Source: Nonomuraea soli (GTDB lineage Bacteria; Actinomycetota; Actinomycetes; Streptosporangiales; Streptosporangiaceae). From it: a stretch of 64,000 bases of DNA. A program made the translations under genes and the position numbers. Positions 1 to 11,048 of the stretch are shown here, piece after piece. Under the pieces are notes generated by a model that saw only the letters and a program-made list of their open reading frames with translations, was not told the origin of the DNA and did not search any database. Positions within the stretch are counted from its first letter, which is position 1. The number at the start of each line of letters is the position of its first letter. Location of the stretch: positions 1 through 64,000 of the forward strand of contig NZ_JACDUR010000014.1 of assembly GCF_013761175.1 (NCBI RefSeq). Reading direction: 5' to 3'.

Positions 1-90
1 GAAAACCGGGACTCTCTACAACGAGACAACCGCATGGTCGAACCATGCTGAGAATGTCGCTGCTTGACATCTAATCTCCTGGGATGTCTT
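1..90. other. Non-coding left edge with two small inverted repeats
   Basis: No convincing gene. Positions 32-48 form a 7-bp stem with a 3-nt loop (GCATGGT/CGA/ACCATGC). Positions 66-71 and 83-88 (GACATC/GATGTC) form a second weak stem. Both lie just past the stop codon of the leftward DUF305 gene, so they could act as its terminator, but there is no T-tract. The gene to the left of the window is unseen. Confidence 0.3.
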
Positions 91-816
91 TCAGGCGGGA
101 GAGCGCTCTACCGGCGGGAGTGCGGCGAGCTGGGTGGCGCGGGCTCGTTCGACGGCCGCGGCCAGGGCTTTGACGTCGGGGTCATGGCCGGACAGCTGTT
201 CGGAGCGGGTCACGGACAGCGACTGGCGCAGGTGGGCGTCGAGGTGGCGGGTGAAGAGGGTGTCGAAGGCGGGGCCCGCCGTGGTGCGCAGGCGCTGGAG
301 TTCGGAGGCGGTGATCATGCCGGGCATGTCGTGGCCGGCGTGCGGGTTGGCGGCGGCCAGGCCGGTGGCGGCCAGGGCCCGGCGCAGGCGGTCCAGTTCG
401 GCGTGGTGGGCGTCGCGCAGGTGCCGGGCCATCCGCCGTACGGCAGGCGTGTGGGCCTTGGCGGCGCCCAGGTCGAGGAGGGGGATGACGCGCTCGTCCA
501 TGGGGATCATGAGCTGCAGCCAGGCCAGGTCGGTGGGGTTGAGCCGCCCGCTGGGGAGCGGCCGCGCCGGGGCGGGTGAGGCGCCGCCGGGCGCCGGTGA
601 CCCGGACACGATGGCGCCCGGAGAGGTGAGCGCGGTGGGGCCCGGGGCGACGGCAGGGTGGTGCGCGTGCCGTACTGAGGGCTCCGAACGGGCAAGGCAC
701 CCGCCCACCAGTGCCGCCGCCAGCCCGAGCAGGACGAGCGGCGCGGCCACGGTGACCGCCCGCCCGCCCCGGCGTCCGGGACGGGCGGGCGGCGCCGGTG
801 TCCCTGCGGAGGACAT
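91..816 (-). CDS. DUF305 family membrane-anchored/secreted protein
   Basis: About 241 residues. One hydrophobic segment lies near the N-terminus after an Arg-rich stretch (signal or anchor, with a Cys at its end: LVGGCLA), followed by a Pro/Ser/Ala-rich linker and a C-terminal four-helix DUF305 domain (about 110-235). That domain is rich in His, Met and Asp (AHHAELDRL, HAGHDMPGM), typical of the ferritin-like DUF305 family often linked to metal handling. The start at 816 is chosen because its ATG overlaps the upstream gene's TGA (TGATG), which implies translational coupling to the DUF1996 gene; a longer start at 891 would lie inside that gene. Metal binding is a family inference. Confidence 0.8.
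   Translation of the reverse strand: MSSAGTPAPPARPGRRGGRAVTVAAPLVLLGLAAALVGGCLARSEPSVRHAHHPAVAPGPTALTSPGAIVSGSPAPGGASPAPARPLPSGRLNPTDLAWLQLMIPMDERVIPLLDLGAAKAHTPAVRRMARHLRDAHHAELDRLRRALAATGLAAANPHAGHDMPGMITASELQRLRTTAGPAFDTLFTRHLDAHLRQSLSVTRSEQLSGHDPDVKALAAAVERARATQLAALPPVERSPA
98..112. promoter_or_regulatory. Third copy of the AGAGCGCTCT palindrome
   Basis: The 10-bp palindrome AGAGCGCTCT (100-109) sits in an imperfect GGAGAGCGCTCTACC context. It is the same core as the two perfect operators at 2181-2194 and 2327-2340, but lies in the last codons of the DUF305 gene. It could be an operator for whatever lies left of the window or a looping site for the same regulator; chance is possible. Confidence 0.35.
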
Positions 817-2156
817 CAAGGCAGTTCGAAGTCCTCGGTCAGGGCCGCGCCGCGGTGCGGCTTGTACAGGTCGTAGCCGCGCGGGTTGCACTGCAGCCCG
901 CCGTTGATGCAGTGGGTGACCAGCGCGTCGAGGATGCGCGGGTCGTCCCAGGCGTTGAAGAAGTCGTAGTGCCAGGAGTAGCCGCGCCCGCTCGACAGGC
1001 GGGCCTGCGACAGGTCACCTCTGGCCGGGAAGGCGATCTTGAATTCGAGCATCGGCACCGCGACCGGGTGGCTCGACGGGCAGTAGCCGCCGGACGGGTA
1101 GGCCATGTGGCTCTTGTGGTCGGCGCTGTCGAGGTTGACGCCGTCCCAGCAGCTGGGCGCCTGGAAGCGGACGTTGACCTGGCTTCCCGGCACGCAGTAC
1201 GCCGGGATGTCCCAGCTCTTGGACAGGTCGCCGCACTCGAAGCCCTCGACCGCCCCCGGGTGGTCGCGGAACTGCGCCAGCGTGGAGGTCGGGCTGCCGG
1301 CCACGTAGCGCAGGCCCTGCGGGAAGGGCTGCACCCGCCAGTACTCCAGGATGCCGGACTTGTAGTAGATCACCTGGGGCCCGACGGGTTCGATGAGCTG
1401 GTTGCCCTTGTAGAAGCTGGGGAACCAGTAGGCGGACTTGTCGTGGTGGTTGGTGCAGGAGGTGCCGCCGCCGAGCAGGGTCCCGGTGGTGCTGTGGGCG
1501 TTGGTGGTGGTGTTGCCGACGAAGGTGTGCATGTGGGAGGCGCCGGGCAGCCCGGGGTAGACGATGGGGTCGTCGGGCCGGTTGGCGGTCAGCGAGCAGT
1601 TGGCCTGGAACTCGTGGTGGGTGACCTCGTCGGTGTAGGTCGGTTTCGGCCTGGGTGTGGAGCCGGTGCCTCCGGTGCCGTGCACCTCGAACTCCCACAG
1701 GGAATAGCCGTAGCCGGTGCCGCGCGCGGTGCCGTACATGCGGACGTATCGGCCGTTGCCGGTGACGTTCCAGGTGTCGGTGCCGCCGTCGCCGCCGGTG
1801 ACGGTCTTGAGGTCGGTCCAGGAGGCGCCGTCGGCCGACGACTGGATCTTGTAGTCGCGGCCGTAGGCGCCCTCCCACGTCAGCACGACCTTGCTGAGGG
1901 TCGCGGCGGCGCCCAGGTCGACCTGGACCCACTGCGGGTCGGCCCAGGCGCTCGACCAGCGGGTGCCCGGGTCGCCGTCGAAGGCGGCTCCGGCGGCGTG
2001 CGAGCCGCCTTCGGACGACGACGCCGAGGCCGGCCTGCCCAGGGACAGGACGGTGTCGGCCGCGGCGGGCAGGACCACGGCCAGGCTGGCGGCCGCCACC
2101 GCGGAGGCGACGGCGGCGGTTAACGAGAGCAGGGGATTTCTTCGGAACAGGGGCAT
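816..2156 (-). CDS. Secreted discoidin (F5/8 type C) + DUF1996 protein
   Basis: 446 residues. A signal peptide (about 1-33) is followed by an F5/8-type C/CBM32-like domain (about 38-165; RWSSAWADPQWVQVDLG and YGYSLWEFEVHG are hallmark strands). A Thr/Pro linker leads to a DUF1996 domain (about 180-440; EFQANCSLTANRPDDPI, HMHTFVGN, SAYWFPSFY). DUF1996 proteins are secreted and found in actinomycetes and fungi next to wall- or glucan-active enzymes; their activity is not settled. The discoidin domain is close in sequence to those of the two divergent genes, so all three probably bind the same polysaccharide. An RBS (AGAGGAGAG) precedes the ATG. It shares the divergent operator region with the GH16 fusion gene. 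Confidence 0.88.
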   Translation of the reverse strand: MPLFRRNPLLSLTAAVASAVAAASLAVVLPAAADTVLSLGRPASASSSEGGSHAAGAAFDGDPGTRWSSAWADPQWVQVDLGAAATLSKVVLTWEGAYGRDYKIQSSADGASWTDLKTVTGGDGGTDTWNVTGNGRYVRMYGTARGTGYGYSLWEFEVHGTGGTGSTPRPKPTYTDEVTHHEFQANCSLTANRPDDPIVYPGLPGASHMHTFVGNTTTNAHSTTGTLLGGGTSCTNHHDKSAYWFPSFYKGNQLIEPVGPQVIYYKSGILEYWRVQPFPQGLRYVAGSPTSTLAQFRDHPGAVEGFECGDLSKSWDIPAYCVPGSQVNVRFQAPSCWDGVNLDSADHKSHMAYPSGGYCPSSHPVAVPMLEFKIAFPARGDLSQARLSSGRGYSWHYDFFNAWDDPRILDALVTHCINGGLQCNPRGYDLYKPHRGAALTEDFELP

Positions 2157-2180
2157 GGGTCTCTCCTCTGGGGGCGGTTA

Positions 2181-2194
2181 GGAGAGCGCTCTCC
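2181..2194. promoter_or_regulatory. Perfect 14-bp LacI-type operator (DUF1996 side)
   Basis: GGAGAGCGCTCTCC is a perfect palindrome with a central CGCG-like GCGC core, the form bound by actinomycete LacI-family sugar regulators (CebR/CelR sites are similar: TGGGAGCGCTCCCA). It lies at the expected transcription start of the leftward promoter, suiting repression. An identical copy is at 2327-2340. Confidence 0.75.
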
Positions 2195-2199
2195 ATTGA

Positions 2200-2228
2200 G
2201 AGTGGACGCCTTCACCGCGCCTTGTCAA
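2200..2228 (-). promoter_or_regulatory. Putative promoter for the DUF1996-DUF305 operon
   Basis: On the minus strand, a consensus -35 hexamer TTGACA (2228-2223) is followed about 17 nt later by a poor -10 (CCACTC or CACTCT, 2205-2199). The projected start falls at the edge of the operator at 2181-2194. The -35 is strong evidence, the -10 weak. Confidence 0.45.
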
Positions 2229-2289
2229 GACCGTGAGAAATGCCGCGTCCGCGTTACCTGCATGTTTCGGCCGCACCAACATTTGGGCC

Positions 2290-2318
2290 TTGACGAGCTC
2301 TTCGCCACGATGCAGTCT
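2290..2318 (+). promoter_or_regulatory. Putative promoter for the GH16 fusion operon
   Basis: TTGACG (2290-2295), 17-nt spacer, then a weak CAGTCT -10 (2313-2318). The projected start near 2325 places the operator at 2327-2340 right at the beginning of the transcript, mirroring the arrangement on the other strand. Confidence 0.45.
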
Positions 2319-2326
2319 CTCGGCAC

Positions 2327-2340
2327 GGAGAGCGCTCTCC
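2327..2340. promoter_or_regulatory. Perfect 14-bp LacI-type operator (GH16 side)
   Basis: Identical to 2181-2194 (GGAGAGCGCTCTCC); centre-to-centre distance is 146 bp. Its right half continues as CTCTCCTC (2335-2342), which is complementary to the RBS GAGGAGAG at 2363-2370 of the following gene, so the operator may also pair with the RBS in the mRNA. Confidence 0.75.
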
Positions 2341-2375
2341 TCCTGTAGCACCAGCCACTATCGAGGAGAGTCAAC

Positions 2376-5300
2376 GTGTTTCCCGCCCGACATCCCGGCC
2401 GGTTCCGGCTCGGCCTGGTCGTCGCCCTGGTGGCGTGCCTGGCCGGACTCGGCCCGGCCCTGGCCGCGCCCGCGGCCGCGGTGGCCGAGACCCTGCTGTC
2501 GCAGGGCAGGGCCGCCACCGCCTCCTCAGCCGAGGGTGGCGACACCGCCGCGGCCATGGCCGTGGACGGCAATACCGGCACCCGCTGGTCCAGCACGTTC
2601 AGCGACGCCCAGTGGATCCAGGTCGACCTCGGCGCCGCCGCGCTGACCAGGATCGAGCTCGTCTGGGAGGCCGCCTACGGCCGCGGCTACAAGCTGCAGG
2701 GCTCGGCCGACGGGACGAGCTGGACCGACCTGAAGACCGTCACCGACGGCGACGGCGGCACCGACGCCCACCCGGTCGCCGGGAGCTTCCGCCACGTCCG
2801 CATGCTCGGCATCCAGCGCGGCACCGGCTACGGCTACTCCCTGTGGGAGATGCGCGTGTACGGCGAGGCGGGCGGCCAGCCGTCCGGATGCGGCACCGCC
2901 AACGCCGCCCAGGGCAGGACCGCCACCGCCTCCTCGACCGAGAGCGCCGCCTACCCGGCGAGCGCCGCCGTCGACGGCAACGCCGGCACCCGCTGGTCGA
3001 GCGCGGCCTCCGACCCGCAGTGGATCCAGGTCGACCTCGGCTCCAGCCAGAGCGTCTGCCGCGTCATCCTGAACTGGGAGGCCGCGTACGGCAGCGCCTA
3101 CAAGCTCCAGGGCTCACCCGACGGGACGACCTGGACCGACCTCAAGACCGTCACCGGCGGCGACGGCGGCACCGACACCCACGACGTGACGGGAACCGCC
3201 CGCCACGTCAGGATCCTGGGCTCCGCGCGCGGCACCGGCCACGGCTACTCGCTCTGGGAGCTGCAGGTCAACACCGGCGACAGCCCGCAGGAACCGGGCG
3301 ACTGGACCGAGGTCTGGCGCGACGACTTCACAGGACCGGCCGGCACCACGCCGAGCGCAGCCAACTGGATCAAGCGCACCGGCACCTCCTACCCCGGCGG
3401 CGCCGCCAACTGGGGCACGGGCGAGGTCGAGACCATGAGCGACTCCACCGCCAACGTCAGCCTCGACGGCAACGGCTCCCTGGCCATCAAGGCCATCAGG
3501 GACGGCGCCGGCGCCTGGACCTCGGGACGCATCGAGACCCAGCGCACCGACTTCCAGGCGCAGCCCGGCGAGATGGTCCGCTTCAGCGCCAGGCTGAAGC
3601 TGCCCGCCGTCGCCGACGGCCTGGGCTACTGGCCCGGCTTCCGCGCCACCGGCGCCGCCTACCGCGGCAACTACACCAACTGGCCGGGCGTCGGCGAGAC
3701 CGACATCATGACCGCCGTCAACGGCGTCGACGAGTTCTCCAACACCCTGCACTGCGGTACCGCGCCCGACGGCGTCTGCAACGAGTACAACGGCCGCACC
3801 AGCGGCTTCGCGACCTGCGGCGCCTGCTCGGCCGGTTACCACGAGTTCGCGCAGGTCATCGACCTCACCAAGACCGACGAGGAGATCCGCTTCTACCTCG
3901 ACGGCAGGCAGACGTGGGTCGTACGGCAGAGCCAGGTCGGAGTCGCCGCCTGGCGGGCGGCCGTGCACCACGGCTTCTACCTGCGCCTCGACCTGGCCAT
4001 CGGCGGCTCGCTGCCCAACGCCATCGCGGGCGTCACCACCCCGTCCCCGCAGACCACCTCGGGCGGCGTGCTGAACGCCGACTGGGTGAGCGTGGCCAAG
4101 CGCACAGGAAGCGCCCCCACCCCGATGACCGACGGACCGGTTCCCGCCGGGCCGAGCGTCGTGCGGGTGACCGGCGGCAACGGGAACTGGCAACTGTCGG
4201 TCAACGGCCAGCCGTACCTGATCAAGGGCCTGACCTACGGCCCGCCGCAGGCGGCGGCCGACGGCTACATGCGCGACCTGAAGGCGATGGGCGTCAACAC
4301 CATCCGCACCTGGGGTGTCGACGACGCCAGCACGCCCGCCCTCCTCGACGCCGCCGCCCGCAACGGCATCAAGGTCATCATCGGTCACTGGCTCAACCAG
4401 GGCGCCGACTACGCCGGCGACACCGCCTACAAGAACGCCGTGAAGAGCGAGATCGTCGCCCGCGTCAACGCGCTCAAGAACCACCAGGGCGTGCTCATGT
4501 GGGACGTCGGCAACGAGGTCATCCTCACCATGCAGGACCACGGCCTGCCCGCCGACGTGGTGGAACAGCGCCGCGTCGCCTACGCGCAGTTCGTCAACGA
4601 GGTCGCGGTAGCCGTCCACGCCGCCGACCCCAACCACCCGGTCACCTCGACCGACGCCTACACCCACGCCTGGAGCTACTACAAGGCCCACTCTCCCGCG
4701 CTCGACCTGCTCGCGGTCAACTCCTACGGCGCCATCCACACGGTCAGGAACGACTGGATCGCCGGAGCGTACGGCAAGCCGTACATCGTCACCGAGGCCG
4801 GGCCCGACGGCGAGTGGGAGGTGCCCAACGACGTCAACGGCATCCCCGACGAGCCGACCGACCTGCAGAAGGGCCAGATGTACACGGCAAGCTGGAACGC
4901 GATCACCGGTCACACCGGGGTGGCGCTCGGCGCGACGATGTTCCACTACGGCCTGGAGAACGACTTCGGCGGCGTGTGGCTCAACGTCACCCCCGGCGGC
5001 TGGCGCAGGCACGGCTTCCACGCGCTCAAGCAGGCCTACACCGGCCAGCTCACCGGCAACACCCCGCCGCGCATCTCCTCGATGACGGTCGGCTCGCAGA
5101 CCGCGGTCCCGGCCGGCGGCACCTTCACCGTCGACACCCAGACCACCGACCCCGACGGCGACCTGATCCGCTACCACGTGATGCTCAGCGACAAGCACAT
5201 CACCGCCAACCGCGGCTTCCGTCACGCCCGCTACACCCAGACCTCCGCCAACCGGCTCACCGTCACCGCGCCCGAGCAGCTCGGCGTCTGGAAGGTCTAC

Positions 5301-5767
5301 GTCTACGCCTTCGACGGCCACGGCAACGTCGGCATCGAGCAGCGTTCCTTCCGCGTCGTCCCGCCCACGGTCGACGGCACGAACGTCGCCCGCGGCAGGC
5401 CCACCACCGCCTCCAGCCACCAGGCCACCGGCGACGGCGGCCCCTTCAACCCCGACCGCGCCACCGACGGCAGCTTCGCCACCCGCTGGGCCAGCGAGTG
5501 GTCCGACGCCCAGTGGATCCAGGTCGACCTGGGCGCCGTCACCCCGATCACGCACGTGCAACTCGGGTGGGAGTCGGCCCACGCCCGCGCCTACAAGCTC
5601 CAGGGTTCCACCGACGGCAGCACCTGGAGCGACCTGAGGACCGTCACCAACGGCGATGGCGGGTTCGACAGCTTCGATCTCACCGCATCCGTCCGCTACG
5701 TCCGTCTCTCCCTCACCCAGCGAGCCACCACCTACGGCTACTCGCTCTGGGAGTTTGGGGTCTACCG

Positions 5768-5771
<4 letters not shown>
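2376..5771 (+). CDS. Secreted multidomain glycan-active protein: 2x discoidin, GH16, clan-A TIM barrel, discoidin
   Basis: 1131 residues from a GTG start with RBS GAGGAGAG. Signal peptide (about 1-35); two F5/8 type C domains (about 38-165 and 172-305); GH16-like jelly roll (about 312-578); clan-A glycosidase-like barrel (about 590-900); an Ig-like domain (about 905-995); a third discoidin domain (about 1000-1131). In the GH16 motif ExDxxE I read E441-T-D443-I-M-T446: nucleophile and assisting Asp are kept, but the acid/base Glu is Thr. The barrel keeps both glycosidase glutamates: E714 in WDVGNEV and E807 in VTEAGPDGEW. A role in extracellular beta-glucan breakdown is inferred. It is first in an operon with the next gene (ATGA overlap). 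Confidence 0.88.
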
Positions 5772-7897
<2,126 letters not shown>

Positions 7898-7910
7898 CCA
7901 CGGTGGGTCG

Positions 7911-7952
7911 ACGATGCCTGGCATCCTCCATTCGGAGGATGCCAGGCATCGT
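7911..7952. terminator. Perfect 19-bp stem-loop after the glycan operon
   Basis: Arms 7911-7929 and 7934-7952 are perfectly complementary, with loop ATTC (7930-7933), 14 nt after the stop codon. There is no T-tract, which is usual for actinomycete terminators. Each arm itself contains a smaller palindrome (GATGCC-T-GGCATC and GATGCC-A-GGCATC), so alternative folds or a protein-binding role are possible. Confidence 0.75.
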
Positions 7953-7996
7953 CCGAACGCCACGCATTCGCGCACGGACGCACGATTCGGCGACCC

Positions 7997-8045
7997 GGTC
8001 TCTCCTCGCAGACTCGGAGCACACCCACCGAGCCGAGGAGAGACC
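7997..8045 (+). promoter_or_regulatory. RBS-masking hairpin in front of the DUF418 gene
   Basis: GGTCTCTCCTCG (7997-8008) is perfectly complementary to CGAGGAGAGACC (8034-8045), which contains the RBS and directly abuts the ATG at 8046. A second inner stem pairs CTCGG (8013-8017) with CCGAG (8028-8032). In an mRNA starting upstream, the ribosome site would be buried, so translation may be conditional. Confidence 0.55.
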
Positions 8046-9188
8046 ATGGTTGCCACCCTGGGGTTGCGGCCGGTCGGGGAGACTGAGCGCCAGCTCGCCC
8101 CCGACCTGGCCAGAGGCATCATGCTGGCCCTGATCGCCGTCGCCAACTCCGCCGTCTACCTGTACGGCAGGCCGTACGGCATGCGGCAGCACATCATCGA
8201 GCACGACCTGATCGACCGGCTGGCGGCGCTGCTGACCATGTCGCTCGTCGACGGGCGCGCCTACCCCATGTTCGCCGCGCTCTTCGGTTACGGCGTCGTG
8301 CAGATCTGGAACCGGCGGCGCGACGACGCCGAGGGGCTGCGGGTGCTGAGGCGGCGCAGCCGGTGGTTGCTGCTGTTCGGCGCGGCCCACGCCGTGCTGT
8401 TGTTCTCCGGCGACGTGCTCGGCGTCTACGGGCTGGTCGGGCTGCTGCTGTGCCGGATGCTGCGCCTGCGTGACCGGACCCTGCTCGTGCTGGCCGCCAT
8501 CTGGCTGGTGCCCGTCGCCCTGCTGACGGCGCTGGCCTACACCACGCCCGAGGGGGCGAGCGAGCGCACCATCTTCTGGTCGCTGGCGGCCGACGACGCG
8601 GCCACCGCGCTGATGCTGCGCCCGCTGGAGTGGGTGATGACGCCCGTCGGGATGACCGGGGTGTTCACGGCTGCGCTCGTGGGGGTGTGGGCGGGCCGCC
8701 GCGAGCTGCTGGCCGTACCCGACCGGTGGGTACGGCGGGCCGCGCTGGGGGGCCCGCTCATCGGGCTGGCAGGCGGGCTGCCCGTGGGCCTGGCGGCGAC
8801 GAAGTTCGTCGAGGCCGGCGGCCCCGGCACGGTGATGGCGCTGAACGCCCTGCACGTGGTCTCGGGCATCGCCGCCGGGCTGGGGTATGCCGCCCTGATC
8901 GCCGTGGCCGCCCAGCGGATCGGGGCACGGCGCGGCCCGATCGTGCGCGCGTTGTCGGCCACCGGGCAGCGCTCGATGACGTGCTATCTTCTCCAGTCCG
9001 TAGGATTCGTGGCGCTTTTGCCCCCTTATACGCTCGGGCTTGGCGGGGTGCTGGGTTCGGCCGCCACGCTCGCTCTGGCCGCCGGCGTCTGGGCGGCGAC
9101 CGTGATCGCTGCCGAGCTGATGCGCAGGGCAGGGCGGCGAGGTCCCGCCGAGTCGCTGTTGCGGCGCCTGACCTATCCGCGCCGATGA
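8046..9188 (+). CDS. DUF418/YeiB-like multipass membrane protein
   Basis: 380 residues. The ATG at 8046 follows a GAGGAGAG ribosome site and removes an arginine-poor non-homologous extension. About nine to ten hydrophobic segments are spaced through the protein, with conserved-looking features of the DUF1624/DUF418 group: LARGIMLALIAVAN near the N-terminus, DGRAYPMFAALFGYG, and a C-terminal STGQRSMTCYLLQS-like segment (TGQRSMTCYLLQSV). These proteins resemble membrane acyltransferases, but function is unknown. It ends 10 bp before the histidine kinase gene, so it may be cotranscribed with that pair. Confidence 0.85.
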   Translation: MVATLGLRPVGETERQLAPDLARGIMLALIAVANSAVYLYGRPYGMRQHIIEHDLIDRLAALLTMSLVDGRAYPMFAALFGYGVVQIWNRRRDDAEGLRVLRRRSRWLLLFGAAHAVLLFSGDVLGVYGLVGLLLCRMLRLRDRTLLVLAAIWLVPVALLTALAYTTPEGASERTIFWSLAADDAATALMLRPLEWVMTPVGMTGVFTAALVGVWAGRRELLAVPDRWVRRAALGGPLIGLAGGLPVGLAATKFVEAGGPGTVMALNALHVVSGIAAGLGYAALIAVAAQRIGARRGPIVRALSATGQRSMTCYLLQSVGFVALLPPYTLGLGGVLGSAATLALAAGVWAATVIAAELMRRAGRRGPAESLLRRLTYPRR

Positions 9189-9198
9189 GGGAGGGCCT

Positions 9199-10419
9199 GT
9201 GCGGGTCGACGACTGGAACCGTGCCTGGCGTGCCCTGCCGCTGATCCTGCTCGCCGTGGCGCTCGTGATCGCGGTCGTCGACGCGTCCGTGCCGCCACCC
9301 GAGCGGCTGCTCACGGCGGTGCTCGCCGTCGCGGCCGGGATATGGCACTGGTGGATGGTGATGGCCCACCCGCACTGGCCGGAGCGGGTGGCCGCGCCGA
9401 TGGTCGTCTACTTCGCCGTGCTCCTGGTGCTGGCGGCGGTCTTGTCGTCGCGCCACCCGGCCTACGGGCTGCTGGTGCTGGCCTGCTTCCCCACCGCCTT
9501 CGCGACGCTGCCCGGCTGGTACGCCTACGTCGGCGTGGCCGCCACGGCGCTCGTCGTCGTGGGCGGTCCCGCCGCCGTGCTCGACGTGGGAAGCCCCTGG
9601 TCGATCCCGTCGGCCATCGCCGGTGGCGCCCTGGCGGCGTTCATCGGCTGGTGCATCAGGGCCATGGAGGCCGAGGTCGAGCGCCGCCTGGCCGCCAACC
9701 GGGAGCTGGAGAGCGCGAACCTGCGCCTGGCCCAGCTCAGCGAGGAGAACGCCGAACTGCAGGGCAGGCTGCTGACCGCCGCCCGCCAGACCGGCGTCAC
9801 CGGCGAGCGCAGCAGGCTGGCCAGGGAGATCCACGACACCGTCGCCCAGGGCCTGGCGGGCATCGTCACCCAGCTCGAAGCCGCCGAGGAGGCCGCGAGC
9901 GACCCCGAGACCGTGCGACGGCGCCTGGCCGTCGCCCGCGACCTGGCCAGGGAGAACCTGTCGGAGGTGCGCAGGTCCCTCGACGACCTGCGCCCGGGCC
10001 CGCTGGCCGGCACGACCCTGCCCGAGGCGCTGTCGGCGCTGGTGTCAGGGTGGAGCGACGTGAACGATTCCCCCGCCACGCTCACCGTCACCGGCACCGC
10101 CAGGCTCCTGCACCCCGAGGTGGAGGCTGCCCTCTACCGTACGGTGCAGGAGGCGCTGGCCAACGTGGCCAGGCACGCCGGTGCGCGCAAGACGGGGGTC
10201 ACCCTGTCGTACATGGAGGACGTGGTGGTGGTCGACATCCGCGACGACGGCGTGGGCTTCACCCCCTCGCAGGCGCGGGGCACGGGCTTCGGGCTGACCG
10301 CGATGCGGCAGCGGGTGCTCAGGCTGGCCGGAACCGTCGAGGTGGAGTCGGCCCCCGGCCAGGGCACCGCGATCAGCGTGAGCGTCCCCGCCATCCCGTC
10401 CGACAGGGAGGCCAAATGA
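9199..10419 (+). CDS. NarL-type sensor histidine kinase
   Basis: 406 residues from GTG (RBS GAGGGAGGG). Five or so membrane helices (about 10-155), a coiled-coil (about 160-200), a HisKA_3 dimerisation domain with the phospho-acceptor H212 in REIHDTVAQGLAG, and a HATPase_c domain with an N-box (VQEALANVARHAG) and G-box (DDGVGF, GTGFGLTAMRQR). It passes phosphate to the coupled regulator (ATGA overlap). The input signal is unknown. Confidence 0.93.
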   Translation: MRVDDWNRAWRALPLILLAVALVIAVVDASVPPPERLLTAVLAVAAGIWHWWMVMAHPHWPERVAAPMVVYFAVLLVLAAVLSSRHPAYGLLVLACFPTAFATLPGWYAYVGVAATALVVVGGPAAVLDVGSPWSIPSAIAGGALAAFIGWCIRAMEAEVERRLAANRELESANLRLAQLSEENAELQGRLLTAARQTGVTGERSRLAREIHDTVAQGLAGIVTQLEAAEEAASDPETVRRRLAVARDLARENLSEVRRSLDDLRPGPLAGTTLPEALSALVSGWSDVNDSPATLTVTGTARLLHPEVEAALYRTVQEALANVARHAGARKTGVTLSYMEDVVVVDIRDDGVGFTPSQARGTGFGLTAMRQRVLRLAGTVEVESAPGQGTAISVSVPAIPSDREAK

Positions 10420-11048
10420 CCATCAGGCTGGTGATCGTCGACGATCATCCCGTGGTGCGCGACGGCTTGCGCGGCATGCTCGTCGAGCAGCCCGACCTCG
10501 ACGTCGTGGGCGAGGCCGACAACGGCGAGCGCGGCCTGGCCGTGGCGATGCGCGAGCGTCCTGACGTGGTGCTGACCGACCTGCGCATGCCGGGGCTGGA
10601 GGGGCCGGAGTTCATCAGGCTGCTGGCGCAGCGGGTGCCCTCGGCGCGGGTGCTGGTGCTGACCACCTACGACGGCGACGACGACGTGCTGCCCGCCCTG
10701 ACGGCGGGCGCGATCGGCTACCTGCTGAAGGACTCCCCGCGTGAGGAGGTCTTCCGCGCCATCCGGGCGGCGGCGGTGGGGGAGACGGTGCTCTCCCCGG
10801 CCGTGGCCGCCCACGTGCTCCACCGGGTCCGCGCGCCCGCTCCCGCCGAGCTGAGCGAGCGCGAGCGGACCGTGCTGGAGCTCGTCGCGCGCGGCTCCAC
10901 CAACAAGGAGGCGGCCGCGGCGCTGTTCATCAGCGAGACGACCGTCAAGACCCACCTGGCCCACATCTATACCAAGCTGGGCGTCTCCGACCGGGCGGCG
11001 GCCGTGGCGGCCGCGTTCAGCCGGGGCCTGCTGCCGAGGCAGCGCTAA
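10416..11048 (+). CDS. NarL/LuxR-type response regulator
   Basis: 210 residues. The start ATG at 10416 overlaps the kinase stop. Receiver domain (about 4-120) with the phospho-Asp D55 in VVLTDLRMPG and the conserved Lys in YLLKDSPREE; C-terminal LuxR helix-turn-helix (about 145-205; LSERERTVLELVARGSTNKE, SETTVKTHLAHIYTKLGV). It is the partner of the kinase. Its TAA stop overlaps the stop codon of the convergent lipoprotein gene. Confidence 0.95.
   Translation: MTIRLVIVDDHPVVRDGLRGMLVEQPDLDVVGEADNGERGLAVAMRERPDVVLTDLRMPGLEGPEFIRLLAQRVPSARVLVLTTYDGDDDVLPALTAGAIGYLLKDSPREEVFRAIRAAAVGETVLSPAVAAHVLHRVRAPAPAELSERERTVLELVARGSTNKEAAAALFISETTVKTHLAHIYTKLGVSDRAAAVAAAFSRGLLPRQR

Noticed and set aside
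64..579. Plus-strand frame at the left edge
   Set aside because: Antisense to the DUF305 gene and glycine-rich; the DUF305 motifs on the other strand are clear.
7911..7952. Considered as an insertion-sequence end or integron-like site
   Set aside because: No transposase or integrase nearby and no target duplication; a terminator explains the location.
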